Shown: one piece after another, positions 7,219 through 15,357 of the stretch
How positions within the stretch are numbered: position 1 is the first letter of the stretch
Layout: the number at the start of each line of letters is the position of its first letter
Assembly: GCA_034423135.1 (NCBI GenBank)
Contig: DAOUJC010000022.1
Span: 1-64,000 of the forward strand
Source: JAPPHY01 sp034423135
Lineage (GTDB): Bacteria > Chloroflexota > Dehalococcoidia > Lucifugimonadales > UBA2985
Direction of reading: 5' to 3'
Length of the DNA stretch: 64,000 nt
Notes under the pieces: model-generated
The model's database searches: none
The model's input: the letters and a program-made list of their open reading frames with translations, nothing else
What the model was told of the DNA's origin: nothing
Position numbers and translations under genes: made by a program

Positions 7219-7806
7219 TCACTCCCGCAACCACTCCATCTCTAGCGTCCCTCGACACTGCGGGCAAAGACCGGATTGAAACCAACGTTGCCAGTAGGGG
7301 ACTACTATGTGGCAGTTGAGGCAGGTGTACTTTCTAATGCCCTCCCAGTGTCCAGTGCGCTCAGTTTGCTGAAGCGCCTCGGTTACTTTGAGGAAATAAG
7401 ACGAGGGACTGAAGGTCGCAGGGTTTCTTAAGGCCTCCACTAGTCCTCTTGCTGATGGGTTTGAAACCAGGGAACTCCCCCACGCGGCATATAGTTCTTT
7501 TGCTATTTCGAAAGTAGGTCCCACCACATGCGCAAAGCGCATGTTCCAGGTTTGGACATCAAACTTCCTAACGTCCCACGAAGGAAAGGGGAAACTTTGT
7601 GGAGGCGAATCGCTCCAAGCATCGAAATAGCTGCGGTGCTTACCTCCTGCCTGCAACCTGGCACGTTCGCCAATCTCCGTAAGCTGCACATAGAGGCCCA
7701 GGAGATTGAGATATCCCCGGAGTCGCGCAGGTAGTTGGTTCTTCGTGGAACCTATCTCGAATGTCAGTCTCAGCACCGTGTCTTTGTCTGATATTCTTTC
7801 TTGCAT
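7219..7806 (-). CDS. Unknown protein with C-terminal zinc ribbon
   Basis: 195 residues. The C terminus has two CxxC knuckles 18 residues apart (CLNCHIVV ... GLCPQC), a zinc-ribbon pattern. The N-terminal ~150 residues are helical with aromatic patches (WSDSPPQSFPFPSWDVRKF) and match no family I know. The start at 7806 is set by GGAGGAGA just upstream; the frame remains open further upstream but without a ribosome binding site. Zinc ribbons of this kind often bind nucleic acid or hold a subunit; the role here is unknown. Confidence 0.6.
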   Translation of the reverse strand: MQERISDKDTVLRLTFEIGSTKNQLPARLRGYLNLLGLYVQLTEIGERARLQAGGKHRSYFDAWSDSPPQSFPFPSWDVRKFDVQTWNMRFAHVVGPTFEIAKELYAAWGSSLVSNPSARGLVEALRNPATFSPSSYFLKVTEALQQTERTGHWEGIRKYTCLNCHIVVPYWQRWFQSGLCPQCRGTLEMEWLRE

Positions 7807-7905
7807 CCTATCTCCTCCAAACCCTACACTGCCCGGACGAAGGCGTCCGTCGTCTACGTCTGCACAACTAGTGCTCGCCCCTGCACAGCACACGCCAACC
7901 CACCC

Positions 7906-8244
7906 TTACCCCCGGCCGGCTGCCTCCCTCTCCAGCGCGCTCTTGATCCAGCCGTTTATGCTCATGCCACTCTGCGCCGCTAGGGCAGCCACCCGCTGAT
8001 GTAGGTCCGACCCCAAGCGCAGGTTCAGCTTGCCTGAGAACGGACGCCGCGGCTCTACATCGTGTTCTGCACACAGCGCCAGGTATTCGTCAATCGAAAT
8101 CCGGAACTCTTGCCTGAGCGTTTCCACGTCGGCCGCCTCACAAGTTGCAATCGGATAGTCCCCACTGTTGACCACGCTCCCATGCAGAAGGCCCACGGAA
8201 TCATCGTACTCGATCTTGGCAATATAGCCCTTGTATTCCATCAT
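7906..8244 (-). CDS. hicB: HicB-family antitoxin with ribbon-helix-helix tail
   Basis: 112 residues. The HicB core (YKGYIAKIEYDDSVGLLHG, then TCEAADVETLRQEFRISIDEYLALC) is followed by a C-terminal RHH-like segment (KLNLRLGSDLHQRVAALAAQSGMSINGWI) that should bind operator DNA. The start at 8244 overlaps the hicA stop as ATGA; the longer open frame upstream is only hicA read in another frame. Toxin-first order and the RHH tail mark a different subfamily from the pair at 4237-4712. Confidence 0.87.
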   Translation of the reverse strand: MMEYKGYIAKIEYDDSVGLLHGSVVNSGDYPIATCEAADVETLRQEFRISIDEYLALCAEHDVEPRRPFSGKLNLRLGSDLHQRVAALAAQSGMSINGWIKSALEREAAGRG

Positions 8245-8507
8245 GGCGTCACTCCTATGGATGCGAGGAATCCCCCGATAGCCCTGACTGTCATCCTGCT
8301 CGTCTCCGGCCTCGGATGAGGTCGATGAACAACAATGCCCTTGCCGTCCTTGAACAAGCCCACCCGCGACCCTGCCCTTTCCGAGACCTCTACTCCCACT
8401 GCCCTCAGCATAGACTCTATTTCCGACCACCTGACGTCTGAAGGCGTCGGTCTTGTGAAGATGCGCTCCAGAGTCCGGCGATGTCTTGCGCTTGGATATA
8501 GTACCAT
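8241..8507 (-). CDS. hicA: HicA-family toxin
   Basis: 88 residues of the longer HicA subfamily: RHRRTLERIF at the N terminus, WSEIESMLRAVGVEVSE, GSRVGLFKDG and the conserved HRPHPRPE stretch that supplies the His, then a C-terminal helix (VRAIGGFLASIGVTP). A typical partner of RHH-tailed HicB. The ATG at 8507 lies inside or next to the likely -10 box, so a slightly later start is possible; the family begins near the KHRKTLE-like motif, so little would be lost. Confidence 0.85.
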   Translation of the reverse strand: MVLYPSARHRRTLERIFTRPTPSDVRWSEIESMLRAVGVEVSERAGSRVGLFKDGKGIVVHRPHPRPETSRMTVRAIGGFLASIGVTP

Positions 8508-8533
8508 CTTACAGTACCATTCATCAAGTGCAA
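8500..8533 (-). promoter_or_regulatory. hicAB promoter with direct-repeat operator candidate
   Basis: On the minus strand TTGCAC (8528-8533), a 16-nt spacer, then TAAGAT (8506-8511). Two copies of ATGGTACT (8500-8507 and 8513-8520, 13 nt apart) overlap the -10 and the hicA start. A repeated octamer over the promoter would suit autorepression by the RHH tail of the encoded HicB. Confidence 0.45.
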
Positions 8534-8582
8534 CTGGCCCGGCTACGGCGGAGGAACTCCATCACAGCTTGCTTGCCCGCGC

Positions 8583-8774
8583 CTATCGCCTGTCTTCGTG
8601 GGCGAAGGCCCAGATCAGCGCGATGATCCAGCCGATGACAGTCCAGCCCAGAAGCAAGTTAAGGAGGCCAATGGATATGAGATTCCGCTTCTTGCGTACA
8701 CCGGCGATTATGGTTGGCAGGAAGTACAGAGCAGTACCTATTACCAGCGAAAGCAGACCGATTAACTGATCCAT
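8583..8774 (-). CDS. Superinfection-immunity-like small membrane protein
   Basis: 63 residues with two membrane segments. The sequence YFLPTIIAGVRKKRN followed by LLNLLLGWTVIGWIIALIWA is the hallmark of the family named after phage T4 Imm, which blocks DNA entry of a second phage. Many chromosomal members are annotated only by similarity and their role in bacteria is unproven. GAGGTGA lies upstream of the ATG. Its place beside hicAB and tRNA genes fits a defence or mobile-element context. Confidence 0.72.
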   Translation of the reverse strand: MDQLIGLLSLVIGTALYFLPTIIAGVRKKRNLISIGLLNLLLGWTVIGWIIALIWAFAHEDRR

Positions 8775-8945
8775 GACGTGTCACCTCTATCTATGGCGCT
8801 TTGACTGCGCCTGATTTGGGCCGACCCAACTCTCGAATGGGCTTTCGCAGGCGCCGGCCGGTCGGATTGCCTGCGGCTTCATACTGGTATTGTAGCAGCT
8901 TTCAATTGGGCGCGCGGCCACGCGCCAGTGGTGATGGGGAGTTGG

Positions 8946-9017
8946 AGCGGAAGATGGGATTCGAACCCACGACCCTCTCCTTGGCAAGGAGATGCTCTAC
9001 CACTGAGCCACTTCCGC
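8946..9017 (-). tRNA. tRNA-Gly (GCC)
   Basis: Full cloverleaf on the minus strand: acceptor GCGGAAG/CTTCCGC, D-stem GCTC/GAGC, anticodon stem TCTCC/GGAGA with loop TTGCCAA (anticodon GCC), T-arm GTGGG TTCGAAT CCCAT. Discriminator T; the CC of CCA follows in the genome but not a full CCA. Confidence 0.96.
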
Positions 9018-9054
9018 TCGCTGCGGACGCCGTCTGCGCCGGGGGCCGGCGCTG

Positions 9055-9127
9055 TGCCGAGGGCCAGAGTCGAACTGGCGACACCGGCATTTTCAGTGCC
9101 GTGCTCTACCACCTGAGCTACCTCGGC
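9055..9127 (-). tRNA. tRNA-Phe (GAA)
   Basis: Minus-strand cloverleaf: acceptor GCCGAGG/CCTCGGC, D-arm with AGCTCAGGTGGTAGAGC, anticodon loop CTGAAAA (anticodon GAA) on a CGGCA/TGCCG stem, T-arm GCCAG TTCGACT CTGGC. Discriminator A. It lies 37 nt upstream of tRNA-Gly and is probably co-transcribed with it. Confidence 0.96.
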
Positions 9128-9190
9128 ATTGACGTTCATCCTACGCCTGCGGCCGCTATCGTGTCAAGCTGCGGGGCGGCGAGCACGCCC

Positions 9191-9228
9191 TCCGCTCACG
9201 CCCTTCGACAAGCTCAGGGTGAGCGGGG
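9191..9228. repeat. Dispersed palindromic repeat, family B (copy 2)
   Basis: CGCTCACGCCCT and AGGGTGAGCG pair around TCGACAAGCTC, forming a strong hairpin in the gap between tRNA-Phe and the HD-domain gene. Same family as 4797-4886 and 47267-47416. It may double as a terminator for the HD gene. Confidence 0.65.
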
Positions 9229-9253
9229 CGAGGGAGGGAGGGCGTGAGCGGGT

Positions 9254-9835
9254 CTAGGTGGACGCCAGCAGCTCGTTGCGCGCCTCGATGTACGCGGGGT
9301 GTATCTGACGGCCTTCGTTCAGTGCTGCCACAAGCTCCTCGTGGATGAAGGCGAGCGCGGCCGCGCCCAGGTCTTCCCCGGCCAGCCGCACGATCCGGTC
9401 GCGGTACGGGTACCTGTCCGCCTTCGCGGGGTCCAGCTTGTCGGCCAGGAAAGCGATCGCAGCTATCGGCCCAAGGCCGCGGTTGAAGGTGGTGTGCCAC
9501 CATACCGCCTCCAGCACCTCCGCGTCGTCGATGCCGCACTCCCGGCGCAGTATCTCCGAGCCCACCTGCCCGTGCAGCAGCACCGGCATACGACCCTCGA
9601 CCGGGTGCACCTCGATGCCGTACTCCGCGGCGCGCTCCAGCAGCTCAGCCTCCGGCATCCGCCGAGCGATGTCGTGCGCAAGCGCGGCCAGGCAAGCGCG
9701 GTCCGTGTCGATTCCGTGAGCCTCGGCCATCCATCGCGCCTGGTCGCGGGTGCGACTAAGGTGGCCCTGGTGTTCCGCCGACAAGCGATGGATTATCGAG
9801 TCAAGGGCGGCGTTGCCGCTGGCAATGGTGGTCAC
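9254..9835 (-). CDS. HD-domain phosphohydrolase, YqeK-like
   Basis: 193 residues. HD-superfamily metal ligands are visible: an N-terminal H in GHLSRTRDQA, AALAHDIARRM (the HD pair) and LLHGQVGSEI, then WWHTTF and ADKLDPAKADRYPY, which resembles the YqeK family (symmetrical Ap4A hydrolases; LADxIEPxR in typical members). It probably cleaves a nucleotide such as Ap4A. The GTG at 9835 was chosen because GGAGGG lies 6 nt upstream. Its usual partners nadD and rsfS are not adjacent. Confidence 0.7.
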   Translation of the reverse strand: MTTIASGNAALDSIIHRLSAEHQGHLSRTRDQARWMAEAHGIDTDRACLAALAHDIARRMPEAELLERAAEYGIEVHPVEGRMPVLLHGQVGSEILRRECGIDDAEVLEAVWWHTTFNRGLGPIAAIAFLADKLDPAKADRYPYRDRIVRLAGEDLGAAALAFIHEELVAALNEGRQIHPAYIEARNELLAST

Positions 9836-9924
9836 GACAGGCCCTCCAAAGGAGTGTTGTGGAGTGAGGCTGGACACACCGACACGATGTGCTCCAACGC
9901 GACCTTGATGCTCCGCTTCCGCGC

Positions 9925-10116
9925 TTACGCGACGCGGGGCATCTTGCTGAGGGTACGCATGCAGCGCGTACACAACGACATCTTGCGACGCCGTCCGTCC
10001 ACCGTGACCGTCGACTTCTGCATGTTGACCTTGAAGCGGGTCTTAGTCCGCCGCTTGGAGTGGCTGACGTTGTGCCCGGAGTGGCCCACCTTGTAGCACA
10101 TCTCGCACTTTGCCAT
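9925..10116 (-). CDS. rpmB: 50S ribosomal protein L28
   Basis: 63 residues: MAKCEMCYKVGHSGHNVSHS at the N terminus, KTRFKVNMQK in the middle and CTRCMRTLSK at the C terminus. Two CxxC pairs mark the zinc-binding form. Divergent from fakA, an arrangement widespread in Firmicutes and Chloroflexota where rpmB sits next to the yloV-recG block. Confidence 0.96.
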   Translation of the reverse strand: MAKCEMCYKVGHSGHNVSHSKRRTKTRFKVNMQKSTVTVDGRRRKMSLCTRCMRTLSKMPRVA

Positions 10117-10157
10117 GTCTTATCTCTCGCCGCGCGGGCGTAATGTATGAGTCTGCT

Positions 10158-10186
10158 TTGACGTACCCGCGGGGATTAAGTACAAT
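10158..10186 (+). promoter_or_regulatory. Sigma-70-type promoter for fakA-degV-recG
   Basis: TTGACG (10158-10163), exactly 17 nt, TACAAT (10181-10186): close to consensus. It lies 63 nt before the fakA start and reads away from rpmB. Confidence 0.75.
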
Positions 10187-10249
10187 CCGAGGGCTTAGAC
10201 TACCAGATGACGGCGAGTTTGGCAATGCCCGGACTCCCGGAAAGGGCGC

Positions 10250-11902
10250 ATGGAAGGCGTCACTGAGTCGGCCACACCCTACCTGGACCCGCAAGGGCTG
10301 AAGCGCATCCTGGCGCACGGCCGCATGGCGATTGAAGCGCGCGTCGAGGCCATCAACGCCCTGAACGTGTTCCCCGTTCCCGACGGCGACACCGGCATCA
10401 ACATGTTCCTGACGATGAAGGCGCTGGAGGACAGCCCAGCCTCTCGCAGCGCTGCGTCACCGGCCTCAATCCTCACCGCCATCTCCGACGCCGCGCTCCG
10501 CGGCTCACGGGGCAACAGCGGCGTCATCCTGGCCCAGTTCCTCCGCGGCTTCACCGGCGGACTGGAGGGCAAGGAGCAGTGGGACAGCCGCGACCTAGCT
10601 TCCGCCCTTCAGGAGGCCTGCACGTCCGCCTACGGCGCAGTCGCAAAGCCCGTGGAGGGCACCATGCTCACGGTCATCCGCGAGCTGGCGGACGCAGCGC
10701 AACAGACCGCGGGCAATGGCGGCGACGTGCTCGAGACGTGGGAGGCCGCCTGCCTGGCATCCCGGGAGTCCGTGGCGCGCACGCCGACGCTCCTCCCGGT
10801 GCTCCGAGAGGCCGGAGTGGTCGATGCGGGCGGCCTCGGCCTGTCGGTGATCATGGAGGGCGCGCTCGCGGGCCTGCGCGGCGAAGAGCCGGCGGTAAGC
10901 GAGTTTCCGGCTCCAGTGCTGGACAGCGCGTCGGCCGGCGAGCAGGCCGTGAGCACTGCCTTCGTAGATGCCACGGAGGATGAGATATACGGTTATTGCA
11001 CGCAGTTCGTAGTCGAGGGCGAGAACCTGTCCGCAGACGCAGTCCGCGCGGCGCTGGAGCCACTGGCAGCCTCCACCGTGGTCATCGGAGGCGGCAGCGT
11101 GGTGAGGGTGCACGTGCACGCCGAGGACCCCGGCCCGGCCATCAGCTGCGGCGCGTCCCTCGGCACGCTCGCTCAGGTGAGCATCGAGAATATGGACGAG
11201 CAGCACCGGCGGTTCGTCGCGGAGCGCAGGCAGGAGCAGCCGCTGCGCCCTCTCGCAGTCGTGGCCGTGGCCAGCGGCGAGGGCCTCACCGAGCTGTTCC
11301 TGGGCAGCGGCGCCTGCCGCGTGCTGTCCGGCGGCGACACAATGAACCCCAGCACGCAGGAACTTCTGGACGCCGTGGAGGATGCCGGCGCGGAGCGGGT
11401 CATCCTGCTGCCCAACAACCCCAACATAGTGGCTGCGGCGGAACAGGCCGGCTCACTGTCCACTCGCGAGGTGGCCGTTGTGCCCACCGCGAGCATACCG
11501 CAGGGCGTGGCGGCTCTGCTGGCCTACAATCCACTTGAGGACTTCGAGGCCAACGTGAGCGCCATGAGCAGCGCCATCGACGGCGTGGTCTCGGGGGCCG
11601 TGGGCCTGGCGCAGCGCGACGCCGAGCTTGGCGGCGTCAGCGTGTCGGCTGGGCAGCTCATGGGGCTGCTGGAGCGCCGCCTGGTGACGTCCGGCGATGA
11701 CGCGACCGCCGTGCTCGCCGAGATCGTGGGCATGGCGCAGTCCGAGGACAGCTCGATCGTCACTCTCTTCTGGGGCGCGGGCACGGAGGAGGAGGAAGCG
11801 GAGGCCGCGGGTGACGCCATACGGGAGCAGTTCCCCGACGTGGATGTGGAGGTGGTGTTCGGCGGTCAACCGCACTACAATTACGTCGTATCCGTGGAGT
11901 GA
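10250..11902 (+). CDS. fakA: DAK2-domain fatty acid kinase, catalytic subunit (YloV/FakA-like)
   Basis: 550 residues. N-terminal DhaL/DAK2 ATP-binding domain (~15-205) with NVFPVPDGDTGINM, whose Asp residues bind Mg-ATP, and GSRGNSGVIL. A middle domain with YGYCTQFVVEG and a C-terminal DegV-like domain ending GGQPHYNYVVSVE complete the FakA layout. FakA phosphorylates fatty acids bound to FakB for incorporation into phospholipid. The next gene is a FakB-like DegV protein, starting 11 nt after this stop. GGAAAGGG precedes the ATG. Confidence 0.88.
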   Translation: MEGVTESATPYLDPQGLKRILAHGRMAIEARVEAINALNVFPVPDGDTGINMFLTMKALEDSPASRSAASPASILTAISDAALRGSRGNSGVILAQFLRGFTGGLEGKEQWDSRDLASALQEACTSAYGAVAKPVEGTMLTVIRELADAAQQTAGNGGDVLETWEAACLASRESVARTPTLLPVLREAGVVDAGGLGLSVIMEGALAGLRGEEPAVSEFPAPVLDSASAGEQAVSTAFVDATEDEIYGYCTQFVVEGENLSADAVRAALEPLAASTVVIGGGSVVRVHVHAEDPGPAISCGASLGTLAQVSIENMDEQHRRFVAERRQEQPLRPLAVVAVASGEGLTELFLGSGACRVLSGGDTMNPSTQELLDAVEDAGAERVILLPNNPNIVAAAEQAGSLSTREVAVVPTASIPQGVAALLAYNPLEDFEANVSAMSSAIDGVVSGAVGLAQRDAELGGVSVSAGQLMGLLERRLVTSGDDATAVLAEIVGMAQSEDSSIVTLFWGAGTEEEEAEAAGDAIREQFPDVDVEVVFGGQPHYNYVVSVE

Positions 11903-11913
11903 GGAGCAGCCCC

Positions 11914-12753
11914 TTGGCCGTCAGAATCGTTACGGACAGCACCGCAGACCTCCCTCCGGCCCTTGCGCAAGAGCTGGGCATCACCGTTGTTCCGCTGAAC
12001 GTGCACTTCGGTACGGACGTCTACCGCGACGGCGTGGACATCACGGCGGACCAGTTCTACGCCATGCTGGTGAGCAACTCCAACCTGCCGACCACGTCGC
12101 AGCCCTCCGTGGGAGACTTCCTGGAGACCTACGAGTCCCTCAGCAAGGACAGCGACGGGATCGTGTCGATTCACGTATCGGGCAAGCTGAGCGGCACGCT
12201 GAACTCAGCCGAGCAGGCGAGACAGCAGCTGCAGGGCGGCACCCGCGTGGAGACCGTGGACTCGCTTCAGGCCTCGCTCGGACTGGCGATGGTGGTCATC
12301 GCGGCGGCGCGGGCCGCGCAGGCGGGCGGCGACGTGGATGACGTGCTGCGTGCTGCGAAAGAGGCCACCGTCAGGGCCGGATTCTTCGGGCTGCTGGACA
12401 CGCTCCGCTACCTGGAGAAGGGCGGGCGAATCGGGAAGGCACAGGCGTTCATGGGGTCGCTGCTGCAGGTCAAGCCGCTGCTGACGATCCGCGACGGCGA
12501 GGCGCATCCCCTGGAGCGTGCGCGCAACCGCTCCCGCGGCACGCGCCGGCTGTACGAGATCGCGAGGGAGCACGCGCCGCTCGCGAACCTCGCCGTGGCC
12601 TACACAACCACGCCGGACGAGGCCCACGCCCTTGCCGAAAGGCTCCGGCCGCTGCACCCAACCAGCGACGTGTTCGTCAGCCAGCTGGGCCCCGTGGTGG
12701 GCACATACCTGGGGCCGCAGGTGCTGGGCGTGGCTCTGCTTACGCGGGGCTAG
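11914..12753 (+). CDS. DegV family fatty-acid-binding protein (FakB-like)
   Basis: 279 residues. VRIVTDSTADLPP at the N terminus and VSGKLSGTLNSAEQA are the DegV ligand-binding motifs; FFGLLDTLRYLEKGGRIGKA is the conserved central segment. DegV proteins present a bound fatty acid to FakA. A TTG start at 11914 is chosen because GAGGAG (11901-11906) sits 7 nt upstream and gives the usual family N terminus; a GTG at 11899 overlapping the fakA stop is the alternative. Confidence 0.88.
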   Translation: MAVRIVTDSTADLPPALAQELGITVVPLNVHFGTDVYRDGVDITADQFYAMLVSNSNLPTTSQPSVGDFLETYESLSKDSDGIVSIHVSGKLSGTLNSAEQARQQLQGGTRVETVDSLQASLGLAMVVIAAARAAQAGGDVDDVLRAAKEATVRAGFFGLLDTLRYLEKGGRIGKAQAFMGSLLQVKPLLTIRDGEAHPLERARNRSRGTRRLYEIAREHAPLANLAVAYTTTPDEAHALAERLRPLHPTSDVFVSQLGPVVGTYLGPQVLGVALLTRG

Positions 12754-12915
12754 CGGCGTTGGCTTCCGCGGCTAGGCGCTCCGACAGACGCAGAGACTTG
12801 GCGCCGACGCGCCAGCCGGCAACCAAGGCAGTGGGTTGACACGACCCAGCGGCACCGCCGTGGCTGACCCATCCGGGCGCCGGAAGGCACAGCACCGCAC
12901 CGCAATCCTAGAACC

Positions 12916-15357
12916 ATGACTAGCACTGAACTGGTAACGCTGAAGAAAGTTCTCGCACTGGAGAAGCAGAAGGGCTGCCGCGACACGGCGGTCGTCGGCG
13001 GCCTGGACGGCTTTCTCGCGCGGTGGCTCGACCGGCTGCCGGACGAGCCGCCCATCCGGCTCCCGCGCCCAGGCTACGCCTCCATGTCCGCCGACCAGCG
13101 CGGCCGTTGGCTCGACGATACGCTGACGCTGCTCGACGGCGACGGCGCGGCAACCTCACCGCCTGCACAGCGCCGCGCAGCCACGCCCGTGCGCGCGGCC
13201 CGCGCCGCCAGGACGCGACGCCCTCGTGAGGAGCAGGAACGCTCCCTCGCGTCCCCGGTTGAAGTCCTGCCCAGGGTCTCGACTGCAATCGCGGGCAGGC
13301 TCAAGAAGCTGGGCGTAACCTCCATCCGAGACCTGCTGTACCTGTTTCCGCGCCGCCACAACGACTTCGGCAGCCTTTGCAGGGTGGCCGAACTGAGGAT
13401 CGACATAGACCAGACTGTGGCCGTCAGCGTCTGGGAGGCCCGCGAGACCATGCTGGGAGGAAGAATGCGCTCAACCGAGGCGGTCGTCGGCGACGACACC
13501 GGCAACCTGCGGGTGGTCTGGTTCAACCAGCCGCACCTTGCCAAGCGCCTCAGGCCGGGCACGCGCCTGGCGCTGAGCGGAAGGGTGACGCTGTTCCGCG
13601 ACTCGCCGGTGATGCAGTCGCCGGAGTACGAGCCCCTTCAGAGCACGGACAACATGATCCACACCGGCGGCCTCGTGCCGGTCTATCCGCTCACGGATGG
13701 GCTGACGCCGCGCAACCTCCGGCGACTGGTGAAGGCGGCTCTGGACGGCTGGGGTAGCCTGCTGGAGGACCCGTTGCCGGAGGCGATGCGGAAACGGACC
13801 GGTCTGCTCCCGCTCGCACAGGCCATCCGGCAGGCGCACTACCCAAAGGACCCGGAGAGCCAGGACAGCGCTCGTCGCCGCCTCGCCTTCGATGAGCTGT
13901 TCACGATGCAACTGTTCGTTTTCTCGCGGCGCAGAGAGTGGCGCGAGTCCGGCGGCGCGCCTCCGCTCCGCCGCGAACAGGGCGTGCTTGACGCCCTATA
14001 CTCGCGCCTCCCGTTCTCACTCACAGCCGCCCAGAACAAGTCCCTTGACGAGATACTCTCCGACATGGAGGGCGAACGGCCCATGAGCCGCCTGCTCCAG
14101 GGCGACGTGGGCAGCGGCAAGACGGTCGTGGCGCTCGCGGCACTCCTATCTGCCGTCGCAAACAACCGGCAGGGCGCGTTCATGGCACCCACAGAGATTC
14201 TCGCTCAACAGCACTTCAACACCATCTGCGGGCTGGTGAGTGGCAAGGGCGCGCCAACGGACGGCAGCCCAGTCCTCACCTTCGAGCTGCCTTCGATGCC
14301 GCGCCCGGTGTCCCTGGGCCTGCTTCTGGGCAGCCAGCCTGCAAGGCAAAAGCGCGAGATTCAGGCCATGATGTCGCAGGGTGTGTTGGACATGGTAGTC
14401 GGCACTCATGCGTTGCTGCAGCAGAACGCAGACCTGCCGCGTCTTGGCCTGGCCGTCGTCGACGAGCAGCACCGCTTCGGCGTCATGCAGCGCGCGTCCC
14501 TGCGCCACAAGGGCGAGACGCCTCACCTGCTGGTCATGTCCGCCACGCCCATACCGCGCTCGCTGGCCCTCACGCTGTACGGCGACCTCGACCTGTCGGT
14601 GCTCAACGAGCAGCCGCCGGGGCGGAAGCCCATCAGGACGCGGAACGTGCCCCCCGAGCGGCGCCGCGACGCCTACGAGTTCGTGAGGCGGCAGGTCGCA
14701 CTCGGCAGGCAGGCCTTCGTGGTCTGCCCGCTCATCGAGGAGTCGGAGATGCTGCAGACGCGGGCGGCCACCACCGAGTTCCACCGCCTGTCGACGGAGG
14801 TGTTTCCCGACCTGACGCTTGGCCTGCTGCACGGCCGGTTGCCGCTTCGCGACAAGGAGGCCGTCATGGGCCGGTTCCAGCGCGGCGAGCTGGACGTGCT
14901 GGTGTCCACGCCCGTTGTGGAGGTGGGCATAGACAACCGCAACGCCAGCGTCATCCTCATCGACGGGGCGGACCGATTCGGGCTGGCGCAGCTTCACCAG
15001 TTCCGCGGCCGCGTGGGGCGCGGCGCGCACGCGAGCTACTGCATGCTCATGTCGGACTACCCCTCAGCCGAGGCGAAGGAGCGGCTGGACGTCTTGGAGC
15101 AGGTGTCGGACGGGTTCGCCGTCGCAGAGGAGGACCTGCGATTCCGCGGCCCCGGCGACTACTTCGGCACGCGCCAGAGCGGCCTGCCGGACCTGCGCAT
15201 GGCCCGCCTGTCCGACCAGGACCTGCTGTCCATGGCGCGCCAGGAAGCCGCCGCGCTGCTGCGTGACGATCCGTCGCTTGAGCGTCCCGAACACGTGGCC
15301 CTGGCGCAGGAGCTGGCCCGCTTCTCCAACGCCTCCTATACCGGCGAGATCAGCTAG
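12916..15357 (+). CDS. recG: ATP-dependent DNA helicase RecG
   Basis: 813 residues. An N-terminal extension of ~110 residues (a helical LKKVLALEKQKG...VGGLDGFL segment, then a basic Ala/Arg linker) precedes the wedge/OB domain. Helicase motifs: GDVGSGKT (~395-402), DEQHRFGVMQR (~515), SATPIPRSLALTLYGDLDLS, QFRGRVGRG, and the C-terminal TRQSGLPDLRMA. RecG remodels stalled forks and branch-migrates junctions. The extension resembles that of Dehalococcoidia RecG. Its stop codon overlaps the convergent SPFH gene's stop within a shared CTAG. Confidence 0.95.
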   Translation: MTSTELVTLKKVLALEKQKGCRDTAVVGGLDGFLARWLDRLPDEPPIRLPRPGYASMSADQRGRWLDDTLTLLDGDGAATSPPAQRRAATPVRAARAARTRRPREEQERSLASPVEVLPRVSTAIAGRLKKLGVTSIRDLLYLFPRRHNDFGSLCRVAELRIDIDQTVAVSVWEARETMLGGRMRSTEAVVGDDTGNLRVVWFNQPHLAKRLRPGTRLALSGRVTLFRDSPVMQSPEYEPLQSTDNMIHTGGLVPVYPLTDGLTPRNLRRLVKAALDGWGSLLEDPLPEAMRKRTGLLPLAQAIRQAHYPKDPESQDSARRRLAFDELFTMQLFVFSRRREWRESGGAPPLRREQGVLDALYSRLPFSLTAAQNKSLDEILSDMEGERPMSRLLQGDVGSGKTVVALAALLSAVANNRQGAFMAPTEILAQQHFNTICGLVSGKGAPTDGSPVLTFELPSMPRPVSLGLLLGSQPARQKREIQAMMSQGVLDMVVGTHALLQQNADLPRLGLAVVDEQHRFGVMQRASLRHKGETPHLLVMSATPIPRSLALTLYGDLDLSVLNEQPPGRKPIRTRNVPPERRRDAYEFVRRQVALGRQAFVVCPLIEESEMLQTRAATTEFHRLSTEVFPDLTLGLLHGRLPLRDKEAVMGRFQRGELDVLVSTPVVEVGIDNRNASVILIDGADRFGLAQLHQFRGRVGRGAHASYCMLMSDYPSAEAKERLDVLEQVSDGFAVAEEDLRFRGPGDYFGTRQSGLPDLRMARLSDQDLLSMARQEAAALLRDDPSLERPEHVALAQELARFSNASYTGEIS

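Noticed and set aside
7806..7893. Longer N terminus for the zinc-ribbon protein
   Set aside because: GGAGGAGA directly before the ATG at 7806 decides the start; upstream residues are low in similarity to any protein pattern.
9831..9973. Longer N terminus for the HD-domain protein (ATG at 9973)
   Set aside because: GGAGGG placed 6 nt before the GTG at 9835 marks the start; the upstream codons have no family similarity.
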